This document shows positions 28,378-38,771 of a stretch of DNA of 64,000 bases, piece after piece. Each line of letters starts with the position of its first letter. The stretch's first letter is position 1. The stretch is taken from the NCBI GenBank assembly GCA_004297945.1, contig SCRC01000063.1, positions 1 to 64,000 of the forward strand, in the 5' to 3' direction. This DNA comes from Candidimonas sp. Lineage in GTDB: Bacteria > Pseudomonadota > Gammaproteobacteria > Burkholderiales > Burkholderiaceae_B. Position numbers and translations under genes: made by a program. Below the pieces are notes generated by a model. That model was not told the origin of the DNA. It saw only the letters and a program-made list of their open reading frames with translations, and made no database searches.

Positions 28378-29767
28378 CGGTTTGCGCCTCCAGCCATGCC
28401 AGCGCGTCGCTGCGGTGCGCGTAAATCTGCCTGGACTCAAACCCGGCGGCGCCCAATCGCGATCGCCAGGCCACCATGCGCGCATCGCGTTCGCCGGGCA
28501 GGTCTTGCCTCAACAACACTCGGGTCTGGCGGGCGAGGCCGGCCAGATCCGTCAGTATCGAAATCGTGCCGCGATCGGGCGTTTGATGCGGATCGCAGAC
28601 GGCCAGCAGTTTTTCCGGAGCGTGATCTTGAAGGTCGTCGAGCAAGGCCATGCGCTGTTCACGCGTGTCGATGTTGCCGGCATCCTGAATGGTCTGGGCC
28701 AACGCCTGTGGCGGCCAGGGCTCGTCCGCAGGCAGCTCGATGCCGACAATCAATGACTTTGCGCCTTGCCCGGGAGTGCCGGCTTGCGATCGAATGCTTG
28801 CGTCAAGCCCGCAGAAGGCAGGGGAATCGACTCCTATTTTCTCGCTACTGGGCTGCAAACGTTCGCGCAAATTCGCATATCCGGGCAGGTTCTCGTCCAG
28901 AGTGATGGCCGCAGCACAGCGCCTGCTCATGAAAAGACTAAGCAGCAGGCTTAAAAGCCTTGGTAATAATCCATAGACAACGACGCAGCCGATCAGCCAG
29001 CTCGACCAAAGTGCCTGCACCGATTCGGGTACCGCATGCAGGCCGTTGCTGGCTCGCACCATGTCGGCTGACGGCATCAGAAACCCCAGCTTTCCGGGCA
29101 GCCACCCGATCACTGCCGTCAATTGCACAAAGGTGTCGGCCGACAGCAGCGTGGTTTCCCAGTTGAACTCATAGCGCCGCGCAGACAGCGCTGCGAGCAG
29201 AGTCAACAACAGGGTGAGGAAGGCGCCTGTCCATAGGCCGTGGCTGACGCTGCTCAGTATCCAGCGCAGAGCGCCGTTGCGTCCCAGCACGTCAACAAGG
29301 GCCCGCGGAATCAGTGCCACATCGGGACCGCGCGCCAGTTTTCGGGTAAGCCACAGCCATAATTGCCCGAGCCATGAACCGTGGCCGCGTATACCAAAGC
29401 TAAGCAGCCAAAGCAGAAAGGTGAGGCCGTGCAGGCCAAGTATCGCCACCAGCGCCAGCAGCAGATTGACGGATCGGCCGCCGTCTCCCAGGGCCCCCAT
29501 GGCGGTGCCGGCGCCGGCGAGCACGGCGGCGATAATCAGGCCAAGCAGTGCAATTCTGGCTCCGCGGGACCAGCGTGCAATCAGCAGGTCGAGATTTTCA
29601 CGTTTGCCCAGAAGCGTTGCGCGCAGCAAAATGCGCTGTGTGAAATTGTGCCCTTCTGTGCGGGCGCGGCGTGTCTCGGAGGCGTCCTCGATCGGTCCCC
29701 AATGCGCTTCGCGCAGACGAATGAATTCGGCTAGCCAGTATGCGGAGAAAGAATCGACTGAGGGCAT
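28370..29767 (-). CDS. DUF2868 membrane protein
   Basis: The 465-residue protein starts at the ATG at 29767 (MPSVDSFSAYWLAEFIRLREAHWGPIED); the longer ORF runs antisense-like through GlsB and is rejected. It has at least four membrane segments in the first 300 residues (IALLGLIIAAVLAGAGTAMGAL, LLALVAILGLHGLTFLLWLLSF and others) and a soluble C-terminal domain. It matches DUF2868, which is regularly encoded next to a DUF3482 GTPase, as here. No catalytic motif is evident. Confidence 0.82.
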   Translation of the reverse strand: MPSVDSFSAYWLAEFIRLREAHWGPIEDASETRRARTEGHNFTQRILLRATLLGKRENLDLLIARWSRGARIALLGLIIAAVLAGAGTAMGALGDGGRSVNLLLALVAILGLHGLTFLLWLLSFGIRGHGSWLGQLWLWLTRKLARGPDVALIPRALVDVLGRNGALRWILSSVSHGLWTGAFLTLLLTLLAALSARRYEFNWETTLLSADTFVQLTAVIGWLPGKLGFLMPSADMVRASNGLHAVPESVQALWSSWLIGCVVVYGLLPRLLSLLLSLFMSRRCAAAITLDENLPGYANLRERLQPSSEKIGVDSPAFCGLDASIRSQAGTPGQGAKSLIVGIELPADEPWPPQALAQTIQDAGNIDTREQRMALLDDLQDHAPEKLLAVCDPHQTPDRGTISILTDLAGLARQTRVLLRQDLPGERDARMVAWRSRLGAAGFESRQIYAHRSDALAWLEAQTDE

Positions 29768-29820
29768 TAGGGGGAGGGGATCGGGGCGGGCTGCGACGTG
29801 GGGCGCCCTGGTCGGCACCT

Positions 29821-30066
29821 CTATTTTTTGGCGATCATTCCGTAGATAAACAACACTATTACGGCGCCTATGATAGAGCCGAACCAGCCGACTCCTTCGC
29901 CGGGGCTGTACAGGCCAAGCGCGTGCCCAAGGTAGCCGGCGACAATCGAGCCGACAATACCCAGAACGACGGTCATGATGAAACCCAGTTTTTGTTCGCC
30001 CGGCATCACAGCCCGCGCAATCAGGCCCACAATGAACCCGACGATGATCATGGTGATAATGCCCAT
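29821..30066 (-). CDS. GlsB/YeaQ/YmgE-family stress-response membrane protein
   Basis: The 81-residue Gly-rich protein has three membrane helices. It carries the transglycosylase-associated signature GLIARAVMPGEQKLGFIMTVVLGIVGSIVAG and ends in the third helix IGAVIVLFIYGMIAKK. Members are envelope stress proteins of unclear biochemistry. A GGAG site lies before the ATG at 30066. It is transcribed ahead of the DUF2868 gene, 53 bases away. Confidence 0.9.
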   Translation of the reverse strand: MGIITMIIVGFIVGLIARAVMPGEQKLGFIMTVVLGIVGSIVAGYLGHALGLYSPGEGVGWFGSIIGAVIVLFIYGMIAKK

Positions 30067-30154
30067 GGCGATCCTCCAAAAGTGTTAAACAAGCCGGCCG
30101 CTAGACGTGTTGGCGGCTCCTTGCGGTTATCATACCCCGCGCTGTCCCGATATC

Positions 30155-31903
30155 TTATGCGGTCTGCGTGTGCTCCACATCCAGCCCTTCGCGGGACAGG
30201 AAGTTCAGGGTGGGCATGAGCGACAGCAGATGCTTGCTGTACTCATGCTGCGGGTTGGAAAAAAGCGCTTCGGTATCGGCCACCTCAAGCAGCTCGCCGT
30301 GACGCATGACACCGACCCGGTCGCACATTTGCCGGATGACGGGCAAATCGTGGCTGATGAACAAAATGGTGAGGTGCAGCTTCTCCTGCAGATCTTTGAG
30401 CAGGTTCAGGATTTGCGCCTGAATCGATACGTCCAGCGCCGAGGTCGGTTCGTCGCAGATCAGGAAGCGCGGCCGGGTGGCCAGCGCGCGCGCGATGCAT
30501 ATGCGCTGGCGCTGGCCGCCGGAGAATTCGTGCGGAAAACGTTTGAGCGCCTGTTGCCCCAGGCCCACGTAGTCGAGCAGGTCGCCGACAATGCTGCGGG
30601 TTTGCGCCTCGCTGCCGGTCAATTTGTGAAAGCGTATCGGTTCGGCCACGATATCCAGTATGCGCATGCGGGGATTAAGCGAGGAATATGGGTCCTGGAA
30701 CACCATTTGTATCTGGCGGCGAAACGCATTGAGCGCTGATTCGTCCTTGAGCTTGGTCAGATTGACGTCATTGAAAATCACGTTGCCGCTGCTCGCCTTG
30801 TAAAGGCCGGCGATCAGGCGGGCGATAGTCGATTTACCCGAGCCCGATTCGCCGACCAGGCCGAATACCTCGCCTTCCTTGATTGAAAAGCTGACGTCTT
30901 TGACGGCATCGAGCATGTAGCGGTTCTTTCTGAAAAACGCATTTTTCAGCACGAACTGTATGCCCAGATTTCGGGTTTCCACCAAAGGGGCGTCGGCATG
31001 TGAGCCGAAATCGCGTTCTTGCCCGAGCCAATGGGTGCCGATATCCAGCTCTTTCTTGGTGGGCGCCCGTACGTCCTCAATATAGGTCACCATCGGAAAG
31101 CGACGCAGTTTGATGTCGGAGCGCGGCACGGCCGAAATCAGGCTCTTGGTGTAGGGATGGTCTGGGTTTCCCAGAATTTTCTGGGTGGTGCCTTGTTCGA
31201 CCAGCTTGCCCCGATAAAGCACCGCTACTCGATCCGTAATTTCGGCAATCACACCCATATCGTGGGTGATGATGATCATACCGACTTGCTTGTCCTTGCA
31301 TAGCTTGCGCAGCAGATCCAGAATTTGCGCCTGAATGGAGACGTCGAGCGCCGTCGTGGGTTCATCCGCAATGATGACCTCGGGCTCGCAGCACAAGGCC
31401 AGCGCGATCACCACGCGCTGGCGCATTCCTCCGGAAAACTGATGCGGGTATTGCTGCAGGCGCATTTCCGGCTCGGGCATTCCGACGCTTTGCAGCAGAT
31501 CTATGGCGCGCGTGTGCGCCTGGCTGTGCGATAGATTCAGGTGCACCTGCATGGTTTCGATCAGCTGGCTTTCGATGGTTTGCAGCGGGTCGAGCGAGGT
31601 GAGTGGATCCTGGAAAATCATGCTGATGCGTGGTCCGCGAATTTTGCGAAATTCGTGGCTGGGCAACTGATCGATGCGTTGACCATCGAGGCGAACCGAC
31701 CCGGCCGTCATTTTTCCGGGCGACTGGAGCAGACCGATGACTGCGTTGCCTATGGTCGATTTGCCCGCGCCGGACTCCCCCACGACTCCCAGAATCTCAC
31801 CCTTTTCCAGAGCAAGCGTGACATTGTCGATGGCCACCAGGTTGCCGTGCCGGCTCGAGAATTCGATGCGTAATTGGTCAATATCCAGAAGTGCCATGCG
31901 CAT
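30155..31903 (-). CDS. Peptide/nickel-type ABC transporter, tandem ATP-binding protein
   Basis: This 582-residue protein fuses two ABC ATPase domains (the DppD plus DppF, or GsiA, arrangement). Domain 1 has Walker [14 protein letters not shown]-type FSGGMRQRV and [11 protein letters not shown]. Domain 2 has [18 protein letters not shown] and [10 protein letters not shown]. Each domain ends with the oligopeptide/dipeptide C-terminal extension. It powers the permeases encoded just upstream. A second ATG at 31897 is possible. The substrate is not determinable; peptides, glutathione or opines are possible. Confidence 0.9.
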   Translation of the reverse strand: MRMALLDIDQLRIEFSSRHGNLVAIDNVTLALEKGEILGVVGESGAGKSTIGNAVIGLLQSPGKMTAGSVRLDGQRIDQLPSHEFRKIRGPRISMIFQDPLTSLDPLQTIESQLIETMQVHLNLSHSQAHTRAIDLLQSVGMPEPEMRLQQYPHQFSGGMRQRVVIALALCCEPEVIIADEPTTALDVSIQAQILDLLRKLCKDKQVGMIIITHDMGVIAEITDRVAVLYRGKLVEQGTTQKILGNPDHPYTKSLISAVPRSDIKLRRFPMVTYIEDVRAPTKKELDIGTHWLGQERDFGSHADAPLVETRNLGIQFVLKNAFFRKNRYMLDAVKDVSFSIKEGEVFGLVGESGSGKSTIARLIAGLYKASSGNVIFNDVNLTKLKDESALNAFRRQIQMVFQDPYSSLNPRMRILDIVAEPIRFHKLTGSEAQTRSIVGDLLDYVGLGQQALKRFPHEFSGGQRQRICIARALATRPRFLICDEPTSALDVSIQAQILNLLKDLQEKLHLTILFISHDLPVIRQMCDRVGVMRHGELLEVADTEALFSNPQHEYSKHLLSLMPTLNFLSREGLDVEHTQTA

Positions 31904-31906
31904 GTC

Positions 31907-32824
31907 TCAATTCAGCTTGGGATTGAGCGCATCGCGCAGCCAATCGCCCAACAGGTTGACCGATAAGGCCAGCAATATGAGGGTGATCCCGGGGAAGATC
32001 GTGATCCACCATTCGCCGGAGAATAAATAGTTGTTGCCAATACGGATCAGCGTGCCCAGCGATGGCGTGGTGGGCGGAATGCCCACACCCAGAAATGAGA
32101 GCGTGGCTTCCGTGATAATTGCGACGGCCAGGTGAATGGTGGCAATCACCAGCACTGGCCCCATCACGTTGGGCAAGACGTGGCGGCGCAAGACCATGAA
32201 GGGTTTCATGCCGATCAGGCGGGCCGCCTGCACGTATTCTTTATTGCGTTCGACCATGGTGGCGCCGCGGACCGTGCGTGCATATTGCACCCAGCCCGAA
32301 ATTCCGATGGAGAAGATCAGCACATATAAAGACAGTGCATCTTGGGCATCGCGCGGCAACATGCCGCGGGCAATGCCGTCTACAAGCAGGGCAATAAGGA
32401 TGGCGGGAAACGACAACTGGACATCGGCGATGCGCATGATGAACGTGTCGATGCGTCCGCCCGCGTAGCCACTGATCAGGCCCAGCGTCACCCCGATGGT
32501 GAGCGAGAACAGGACCGACGCAAAGCCCACCACAAGCGAGATGCGCGACCCGTACAGGATGGCCGACAAAATATCCCGGCCCTGGTCGTCGGTGCCCAAC
32601 AAGAACTGGGCGCTGCCATCGTGCGACCAGGCGGGTGGGGTGTTGGCATCAAGCAGATTCAATGACGCCAGATTAAACGGATCGTGCGGCGCGATGAGTG
32701 GGGCGCATACCGCGCCCAGAAAAATGGCCAGCGCAATCACCGCCGATATGACGGCGGTGGGCGAGCGGCTAAAGCTGTAGAACATGTCGCTACGGATGAT
32801 GCGGGACAAGGCATTTTGGGCCAT
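31907..32824 (-). CDS. ABC permease, DppC/OppC type
   Basis: The 305-residue permease starts at the ATG at 32824 (MAQNALSRIIRSDMFYSF). It has an N-terminal OppC-N helix (AVISAVIALAIFLGAVCAPLIAPHDPF), then the transport domain with EAA loop EYVQAARLIGMKPFMVLRRHVLPN. It ends with the DPP-type tail LGDWLRDALNPKLN. It forms the inner-membrane channel with the DppB-type partner encoded 13 bases upstream. Confidence 0.9.
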   Translation of the reverse strand: MAQNALSRIIRSDMFYSFSRSPTAVISAVIALAIFLGAVCAPLIAPHDPFNLASLNLLDANTPPAWSHDGSAQFLLGTDDQGRDILSAILYGSRISLVVGFASVLFSLTIGVTLGLISGYAGGRIDTFIMRIADVQLSFPAILIALLVDGIARGMLPRDAQDALSLYVLIFSIGISGWVQYARTVRGATMVERNKEYVQAARLIGMKPFMVLRRHVLPNVMGPVLVIATIHLAVAIITEATLSFLGVGIPPTTPSLGTLIRIGNNYLFSGEWWITIFPGITLILLALSVNLLGDWLRDALNPKLN

Positions 32825-32837
32825 AGGCTTGAATCTT

Positions 32838-33809
32838 CTAATTTTTTTGTATGCGGAGTCGGGGATCGACCGCAAAGTACAGCAGGTCAACAATCAGGTT
32901 GATGATCACAAAGAAGAAAGCGATCATCAAAAGATAGGCGGCCATCACGGGGATGTCGACCGAACCTATGGATTGAATGAAGAGCAAGCCCATGCCGGGC
33001 CATTGAAAAACGGTTTCGGTAATAATCGAAAATGCAATGATCGACCCCAACTGCAGGCCGGTAATGGTAATGACTGGCACCAGCGTATTTTTCAATGCAT
33101 GGCGAAAGTTGATCATGCGCTCGGGCAAGCCGCGCGCCCGGGCAAACTTGATGAAATCGGCCTGCATGACTTCGAGCATTTCGGCGCGCACCAGCCGCAT
33201 GATCAGGGTCATCTGGAACAGAGCCAGGGTGAAGGCGGGCATGATGAGCGAGAGCCAGCCACTTTTGGTAAAAAAGCCCGAGCTCCACCAGCCGAAATGC
33301 ACCACTTCGCCGCGGCCAAATGTGGGTAGCCATCGCAGCAGCACGCCGAAGATCAGAATCATCAGAATGCCGGTGAGAAAAGTGGGCAACGAAATGCCCA
33401 ATAGCGAAATGGTCATGAATGTATGCGAGAGGATGCCGCGGCGCTTGAGTGCCGTGTAGATTCCCATGGGGATGCCCAGAAACAACGCGATGATGGCCGA
33501 CGTAAACGAGAGCTCCAGCGTGGCAGGCATACGGCTTTTAATAAGCTCGCTGACCGGGCGCCGCTGGCGATACGACACGCCGAAGTCGCCATGCACAGCG
33601 TTGCCGATGAATCGTACGTACTGCACAAAAAACGGATCGTCCAGGCCCAGCTGCTTTTTCAGCTCGGCGCGTTGCGCCAGCGTCGTGTCTTGGCCGACCA
33701 GATTGTTAATCGGGTCGCCCACATAGCGAAATAGGGAAAATGCAATAAAACCCACCGCCAGCATGACGAAAATCGACTGGAAAATTCGTCGCGCAATGAA
33801 ATTCAGCAT
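32838..33809 (-). CDS. ABC permease, DppB/OppB type
   Basis: The 323-residue permease starts at the ATG at 33809 (MLNFIARRIFQSIFVMLAVG). Family marks are the N-terminal F-ARR-F, DPINNLVGQDTTLAQRAELKKQLGLD (the periplasmic loop of DppB) and the EAA loop FIKFARARGLPERMINFRHALKN. It ends DLLYFAVDPRLRIQKN. It is the second gene of the operon, after the binding protein and a strong hairpin. Confidence 0.9.
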   Translation of the reverse strand: MLNFIARRIFQSIFVMLAVGFIAFSLFRYVGDPINNLVGQDTTLAQRAELKKQLGLDDPFFVQYVRFIGNAVHGDFGVSYRQRRPVSELIKSRMPATLELSFTSAIIALFLGIPMGIYTALKRRGILSHTFMTISLLGISLPTFLTGILMILIFGVLLRWLPTFGRGEVVHFGWWSSGFFTKSGWLSLIMPAFTLALFQMTLIMRLVRAEMLEVMQADFIKFARARGLPERMINFRHALKNTLVPVITITGLQLGSIIAFSIITETVFQWPGMGLLFIQSIGSVDIPVMAAYLLMIAFFFVIINLIVDLLYFAVDPRLRIQKN

Positions 33810-33833
33810 GGTGATGATCTTTTGGTGATGAGC

Positions 33834-33876
33834 AGCCACCCATCCGGGCCGTAAACTGGGGCCCGGATGGGTGGCT
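33834..33876 (-). terminator. 16-bp intercistronic hairpin after the binding-protein gene
   Basis: Arms AGCCACCCATCCGGGC and GCCCGGATGGGTGGCT pair perfectly over 16 bases with an 11-base loop. No U-tract follows. It sits between the substrate-binding gene and its permeases. At such a place, hairpins usually cause partial termination or protect upstream mRNA, which raises binding-protein levels. Confidence 0.7.
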
Positions 33877-33884
33877 AGCGTCGC

Positions 33885-35489
33885 TTAAGGCATTACGACG
33901 TTGCGCATATCAAGCACATCGTCGGCGCGTTGCGCCACTTTGATGCCTTTTTTTACACCCCATGACAAAGGCTGCTGATGCAAAGGCAGATAGCCGTAGT
34001 CGTTGCGCAGCAACGTAAAGGCCGTTTTGATCATGGCGTTGCGCTTGGCCTGATCCGTTTCCACCCCTATTTTTGCAATCAGGGCATCGATATCCTTGTT
34101 GCAATAGCCACCCAGGTTGAATTGCCCTGCCGCCGTTGCCTTGTTGCGGCAAGCCACCAGGTTGGTCAGAGAGTTTTCGGCGTCGATTGAGCTGGGTGTC
34201 CAGCCCAACAGGTACATGCTGGTGTTGTTGCCGGCCTGCAGCAAGACTTTGCCGAAGTACTTGGACTTGGTCTGCGCGAGCAAATCGATCTTGATGCCGA
34301 TGCGTGCCAGCATGCCTGATACGGCCTGGCAGATTTTTTCGTCATTCACGTACCGATCATTCGGGCAGTCCAACTGCACCGAAAAGCCGTTGGGGTAGCC
34401 GGCCTCGGCCATCAGCTTCTTGGCTTTAGGCAAGTCGGTTTTATACGGTTTGCCAAAGGACTCGTCGTAGCCGTTGATCGAGGTGGCGATTAGCGTGCCT
34501 AAGGGGTGCGCCGCGCCACGCATGATTTTCTTGTTAATGATGTTGGTGTCGACGGTCAGGTCAATGGCTTCACGAACGCGTTTGTCCTTGAACGGATTCT
34601 TGCCCTTGACGCTGGAGAACAGCAACTGGTCGCGCAACTGATCCATGCCTATGAAAATGGCCCGTGCTTCAGGCTTGTTGAGAACCCGGATATTGGGTTC
34701 TTTTTCCAGGCGTGACCAATCTTGCACCGGAATTGGCATCACCAGATCCATTTCACCCGAAATAAGGGCGGCGACGCGGGTTGATTCCTGGGTGATGGGT
34801 TGGAATACGATGTCAGTGATGTTGGTGGGAATTTTCTTGTTCCAATAGCCGGTAAAGCGTTTCAACGTTGTTTTAACGTCGGGTTGGCGATCAACCACTA
34901 TAAACGGGCCCGTGCCGTCCTCGTGCAAATTGGCATAGTTATTGGCTCCTCCCTTGACGTTAGCGGCTTCGGTAGTATGGTTTTTTTCGGCCCAGGTTTT
35001 GCTCATCATGTAGAGAAACACCCAGTCGCGCGGCAAAATCGGGTTGGGCTTGGGCGTGGTCACTTCGACGGTGTAGTCGTCGATTTTTTTCACATCGGTG
35101 GCCATTGCGCCGTAGCCCTTCATGTCCGAACCTGGCGTGAGGCTGCGTTTCCAGGAGAAGATCACATCATCGGCAGTAAAGGGGCTGCCATCGTGGAATT
35201 TGACGCCGTGCCGCAAGTGGAAAACCCATTTGGTGGGTTCGGGATTTTCCCATTTCACCGCCAGCGCCGGAATCAGCCTCAGATCTTTGTCATAGGTGGT
35301 CAGGGGTTCGTAGAAAGCGTTCTGGAACCCAAGCGTAAAGGTTTCGTTCAGCGACATAGGGTCGAGCGACTGGACATCGCCCTGATAGGCCCAGTGCAAA
35401 GTCTTGGCCTGAACCGCGTGGCTCAAGCCGATGCTCAGGACCAGTGCCGCAGCCAGCGCGGTGTGTTGAATTAGTTTTGGGCAGTTCAT
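33885..35489 (-). CDS. Peptide-type ABC substrate-binding protein (SBP family 5)
   Basis: The 534-residue periplasmic protein has a Sec signal (HTALAAALVLSIGLSHAVQA|K). SBP_bac_5 marks are AYQGDVQSLDP near residue 35, WVFHLRHGVKFHDGSPFTADDVIFSWKR and the C-terminal YGYLPLHQQP. Members bind peptides, glutathione or other small solutes. It is first in the operon with its two permeases and dual ATPase. The last gene in the same direction is argE, about 150 bases upstream, and may form part of the same transport and degradation unit. Confidence 0.9.
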   Translation of the reverse strand: MNCPKLIQHTALAAALVLSIGLSHAVQAKTLHWAYQGDVQSLDPMSLNETFTLGFQNAFYEPLTTYDKDLRLIPALAVKWENPEPTKWVFHLRHGVKFHDGSPFTADDVIFSWKRSLTPGSDMKGYGAMATDVKKIDDYTVEVTTPKPNPILPRDWVFLYMMSKTWAEKNHTTEAANVKGGANNYANLHEDGTGPFIVVDRQPDVKTTLKRFTGYWNKKIPTNITDIVFQPITQESTRVAALISGEMDLVMPIPVQDWSRLEKEPNIRVLNKPEARAIFIGMDQLRDQLLFSSVKGKNPFKDKRVREAIDLTVDTNIINKKIMRGAAHPLGTLIATSINGYDESFGKPYKTDLPKAKKLMAEAGYPNGFSVQLDCPNDRYVNDEKICQAVSGMLARIGIKIDLLAQTKSKYFGKVLLQAGNNTSMYLLGWTPSSIDAENSLTNLVACRNKATAAGQFNLGGYCNKDIDALIAKIGVETDQAKRNAMIKTAFTLLRNDYGYLPLHQQPLSWGVKKGIKVAQRADDVLDMRNVVMP

Positions 35490-35642
35490 TCACGGTCTCC
35501 ATCAATAATACGTTTTATGGTTTGATACAGCTTTCATGCGGCTGCGATAAGATTTTTTGTCTTAGCGCGGATACACGATATTGGCGTCCCATCGATAGCG
35601 CAGACCCCCAATGCGTGGATTTTGTATTCAACAGATGCCCGA

Positions 35643-36806
35643 TCAGACGGTTGGGGCCGTCATTTTTTCAATCAATTTTTCCAGAAAAATTTCGCAGGCT
35701 TCGACCTGGGTAACATCAATATATTCGTTGGGCTGGTGAGCCTGGTCAATAGACCCCGGGCCGCAAAGAACCGTGGAATAGCCCCGTTGCTGGAACAGGC
35801 CGCCTTCGGCCCCATACGAAACGCAGTTGCGGCATTGCTGCCCCGACAGGCGTGAAGCCAGGTCTTGCGCTGCGCCTGCGCGATTCTGCATGGGCGGCGC
35901 ATCGGCGATGATTTCAGTATTGATGGCCGCTTCGGGCGCGATCGCCTTCATGGCCGGTAGCAGGCTGTCGGCATAGGCCTGCAAGCGCCCAAGATAGCGT
36001 CGCCAGTCGTCGCCTGGCAGCGCGCGTATGTCCCACATGAAGGTGCATTGCCGCGCAATGATGTTTAGCGCCGTTCCGCCATTGACGACACCCACGTGCA
36101 GTGTTGTGTAAGGCGGCACGAACGGGCATTCGGGGTCTGCGGACGCCTGATTTTCGGCCATCATGCCGTCGATGAAGGCGATAAGCTTGGCGGCGATCAT
36201 TACAGCACTGACCCCACGCTGGATCTGGCTTGAGTGTGCTTCGTGCCCGAGAACGGTGACACGTACAGCGGCGATGCCTTTGTGCGCCACAATAGATTGC
36301 ATGCTGGTGGGCTCGCCCACTATAACGGCGCTGGGTTTGGCCGCATCAATGGATATCCGTTCGATCAGGGCGGGTGCGCCTACGCAGCCGACTTCTTCGT
36401 CGTAGCTGAGGGCAAAATGGATCGGGCGCTTCAAATGCCGCATATCGGGCACCATCGCCAGCGCAATCGCCGAAAAGGCCTTCATGTCGCAAGTGCCGCG
36501 ACCATACAGGCGGCCATCCTTTTGCACAAGCTGAAATGGGTCTGTATCCCAGGCTTGGCCGTCGACCGGCACGACATCAGTGTGGCCCGAAAGCACGACG
36601 CCGCCTTCGACGTTGGGGCCAACGGTGGCAAACAGATTGGCCTTGTCGCCCTTGCTGTTGCTGATCAGATGGCTTTTCACTCCATGCTCGGCGAGAAAAT
36701 CGCGCACATAATGGATCAAGGGAAGGTTCGAATTGCGCGAGACGGTGTCAAATCCGACCAACTGGGTGATCATTTCTAAAGATTGGGGTTTCACAGCAAA
36801 AAACAC
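35643..36806 (-). CDS. argE: Acetylornithine deacetylase (ArgE-type M20 amidohydrolase)
   Basis: This 387-residue zinc hydrolase belongs to peptidase family M20. Metal-site motifs are LSGHTDVVPVDG (His and Asp), GTCDMKAF (Asp of the bridge) and DEEVGCVGA (general-base Glu and metal Glu). The dimerisation insert is present (GHEAHSSQIQRGVSAV). The predicted reaction is hydrolysis of N2-acetylornithine to ornithine. Proximity to a peptide ABC transporter leaves open a catabolic N-acyl-amino-acid or peptide substrate. Confidence 0.85.
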   Translation of the reverse strand: MFFAVKPQSLEMITQLVGFDTVSRNSNLPLIHYVRDFLAEHGVKSHLISNSKGDKANLFATVGPNVEGGVVLSGHTDVVPVDGQAWDTDPFQLVQKDGRLYGRGTCDMKAFSAIALAMVPDMRHLKRPIHFALSYDEEVGCVGAPALIERISIDAAKPSAVIVGEPTSMQSIVAHKGIAAVRVTVLGHEAHSSQIQRGVSAVMIAAKLIAFIDGMMAENQASADPECPFVPPYTTLHVGVVNGGTALNIIARQCTFMWDIRALPGDDWRRYLGRLQAYADSLLPAMKAIAPEAAINTEIIADAPPMQNRAGAAQDLASRLSGQQCRNCVSYGAEGGLFQQRGYSTVLCGPGSIDQAHQPNEYIDVTQVEACEIFLEKLIEKMTAPTV

Positions 36807-37113
36807 TCCGGCGAGCGCGACGCATTCGGCGACTGTGTCCGGGCCGTCGGCTGCGCTGTGCTACATATTTTAGTAAAGCTGATCTTAGCCATTCTGTGCT
36901 TTAAACGTCAATGACTTTGCCTCGGGGTATGCCCCATGTTTTGTCCTGCTTTAAGGCTTTAGGCAGGAAGATGGCACTTTTCCCGTTAGGTTTTCAGCTA
37001 TTTATAAGTCGCTGCCGTGTTCGCAGGCCTGAATAAGCAAGACGGTATCTGTAAATGCGCTGATGGCACCCAATGGGTGCCCCTAAAATTGTGTTACACG
37101 CAGATCCCCGTCG
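36807..37113. other. Spacer between hpaI and argE
   Basis: No gene is seen in these 307 bases. The spacer holds a degenerate REP-like unit just past the hpaI stop and a 6-bp stem TCCTGC/GCAGGA at 36944-36968. It must also contain the argE promoter, which was not assigned. It marks the end of the hpa lower arm. Confidence 0.6.
37064..37086 (-). repeat. Degenerate REP-like unit downstream of hpaI
   Basis: The stem GGCACCC-AAT-GGGTGCC has a shortened loop and the end CCCTA in place of CGCTACA. It lies 28 bases past the hpaI stop in the usual polarity. Confidence 0.6.
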
Positions 37114-37926
37114 TTAATACGGCTCGCCAGATCTTGCAGGCGTACTGCCTGCCACCTCTGCACCTTTGAATTCGTGGGTGAGTTTCTCGACGGCGCGCGC
37201 CAGTACGGAGGAGTCCACGCCTACGGCCACAAAAGTGGCGCCCAGATCCAGGAAATGTCGGGCCTTTGCGATATCGCTGTGCAGGATGCCCGCTGCTTTG
37301 CCCGAGCGTGCGATGCGCGTGATGGCGTCATCGATCAGTTTGACTACGTCGGGGTGCTCGGGGTTGCCCAGATGGCCCATATTGGCTGAGAGGTCGGCAG
37401 GCCCTATGAATACGCCGTCTACGCCGCCGCACGCCAGGATATCGTCGAGCGCGGCGACGCCTTGCGGCGTTTCGATCTGGATAAGCACGCATATTTCGTC
37501 GTTGGCGCGTTGCAGGTAATCGGTGATACGGTTCCAGCGCGAGGAGCGCGCCAATGAACTGCCGACCCCGCGCACGCCTTGAGGTGGATAGCGCACAGCG
37601 GCTACTGCGGCGGCCGCCTCGGCACCCGACTGCACCATGGGTATGAGCAGGGTCTGCGCACCAAGTTCCAGAAGCTGCTTGATTTGTACGGGGTCGTTCC
37701 ATGAAGGCCGCACGACCGGCGCGACGGGGTAGGGGGCGATGGCCTGCAACTGCGGTAGCATGGTTTGCAGAGTGTTGGGCGCGTGCTCGCCGTCGATCAG
37801 CAGCCAGTCAAAACCCGCGCCGGCGCAGATTTCAGCGGTGATGGGATGGGCCAGCGCCAGCCATAGCCCGATTTGCGGCTGTCCTTGGCGTAGCCTGCGC
37901 TTGAAAGTATTGGTCAGGATATCCAT
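37114..37926 (-). CDS. hpaI: 4-hydroxy-2-oxo-heptane-1,7-dioate aldolase
   Basis: The 270-residue class II pyruvate aldolase starts at the ATG at 37926 ([12 protein letters not shown]). Catalytic marks are [10 protein letters not shown] (general-base His), [10 protein letters not shown] (Arg), [10 protein letters not shown] (metal Glu) and [13 protein letters not shown] (metal Asp). It cleaves the C7 hydroxy-oxo-dioate to pyruvate and succinate semialdehyde, the last step of homoprotocatechuate meta-cleavage. It follows hpaH by four bases in the operon. Confidence 0.94.
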   Translation of the reverse strand: MDILTNTFKRRLRQGQPQIGLWLALAHPITAEICAGAGFDWLLIDGEHAPNTLQTMLPQLQAIAPYPVAPVVRPSWNDPVQIKQLLELGAQTLLIPMVQSGAEAAAAVAAVRYPPQGVRGVGSSLARSSRWNRITDYLQRANDEICVLIQIETPQGVAALDDILACGGVDGVFIGPADLSANMGHLGNPEHPDVVKLIDDAITRIARSGKAAGILHSDIAKARHFLDLGATFVAVGVDSSVLARAVEKLTHEFKGAEVAGSTPARSGEPY

Positions 37927-37930
37927 GTTT

Positions 37931-38734
37931 TCAGACAAAGCAGCAGTTGACCGAGCCAAGCGGGCCGTAATCGACATTGAAGGTGTCGCCGGGACGGGCA
38001 AAGACGGGACGGGTGAACGATCCCGATAATATCACTTGGCCGGGTTCGAGCGCGATACCGTGGGGAGCCAGTTTGTTGGCCAGCCAGACCACGCCGTTGG
38101 CGGGGTGATTAAGTACGCCGGCGGCCACACCTGTTTCTTCGATGGCCGCATTGCGCGACAGGATGGCGCCGATCCAGCGCAAATCGAATTCGCCGATTCT
38201 GACCGGCCGCCCGCCCATGACGATGCCGGCGTTGGCGGCATTGTCGGAGATGGTGTCGAATACCTTGCGTGGCCGTTTGCTGTCGGGGTCGATGCTGTGT
38301 GAGCGCGCGTCGATGATTTCCAGGGCGGGCACGACGTAATCGACCGCATCGTAGACATTGAAGAGGGTGACTTCGGGGCCTTCCAGGCGTTTACCCAATA
38401 TAAAAGCCAGTTCCACTTCAATGCGCGGCATGATGAAACGCTCTGCGGGAATGCGGCTGCCATCGTCGAAAAACATATCGTCCAGCAGTACGCCATAATC
38501 GGGTTCGTCGATCTGTGACGACTGCTGCATGGCGCGCGAGGTCAGGCCTATTTTGTGACCCTTCACTTGGCGGCCTTCGGCGACCTTCATGGCCATCCAT
38601 TCGCGCTGAACGGCATAGGCGTCTTCGATAGTGATGTCGGGATAGTCCTGGGAGAACTGACGAGTTTGGGTACGGGTGCGCTCGGCTTCATGCAGCCGGG
38701 CAGCTAGAGCCTTGATGGTTTTCTTGTTGAGCAT
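37931..38734 (-). CDS. hpaH: 2-oxo-hept-3-ene-1,7-dioate hydratase
   Basis: The 267-residue enzyme is of the hydratase/decarboxylase (MhpD-like) family. Marks are [12 protein letters not shown] near residue 60, [14 protein letters not shown] (metal-binding Glu pair) and the C-terminal [19 protein letters not shown]. It adds water to the 2-oxo-heptenedioate made by HpaG, giving the HpaI substrate. It is translated just before hpaI in a compact operon. Confidence 0.93.
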   Translation of the reverse strand: MLNKKTIKALAARLHEAERTRTQTRQFSQDYPDITIEDAYAVQREWMAMKVAEGRQVKGHKIGLTSRAMQQSSQIDEPDYGVLLDDMFFDDGSRIPAERFIMPRIEVELAFILGKRLEGPEVTLFNVYDAVDYVVPALEIIDARSHSIDPDSKRPRKVFDTISDNAANAGIVMGGRPVRIGEFDLRWIGAILSRNAAIEETGVAAGVLNHPANGVVWLANKLAPHGIALEPGQVILSGSFTRPVFARPGDTFNVDYGPLGSVNCCFV

Positions 38735-38771
38735 GGCGTGTCTGTTTCAGTGTGGGTTGGTGGAGCCAGCG

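Noticed and set aside
28370-30079. 569-residue ORF-track version of the DUF2868 protein
   Set aside because: Its N-terminal 100 residues run through the glsB gene in another frame. The family start fits 29767.
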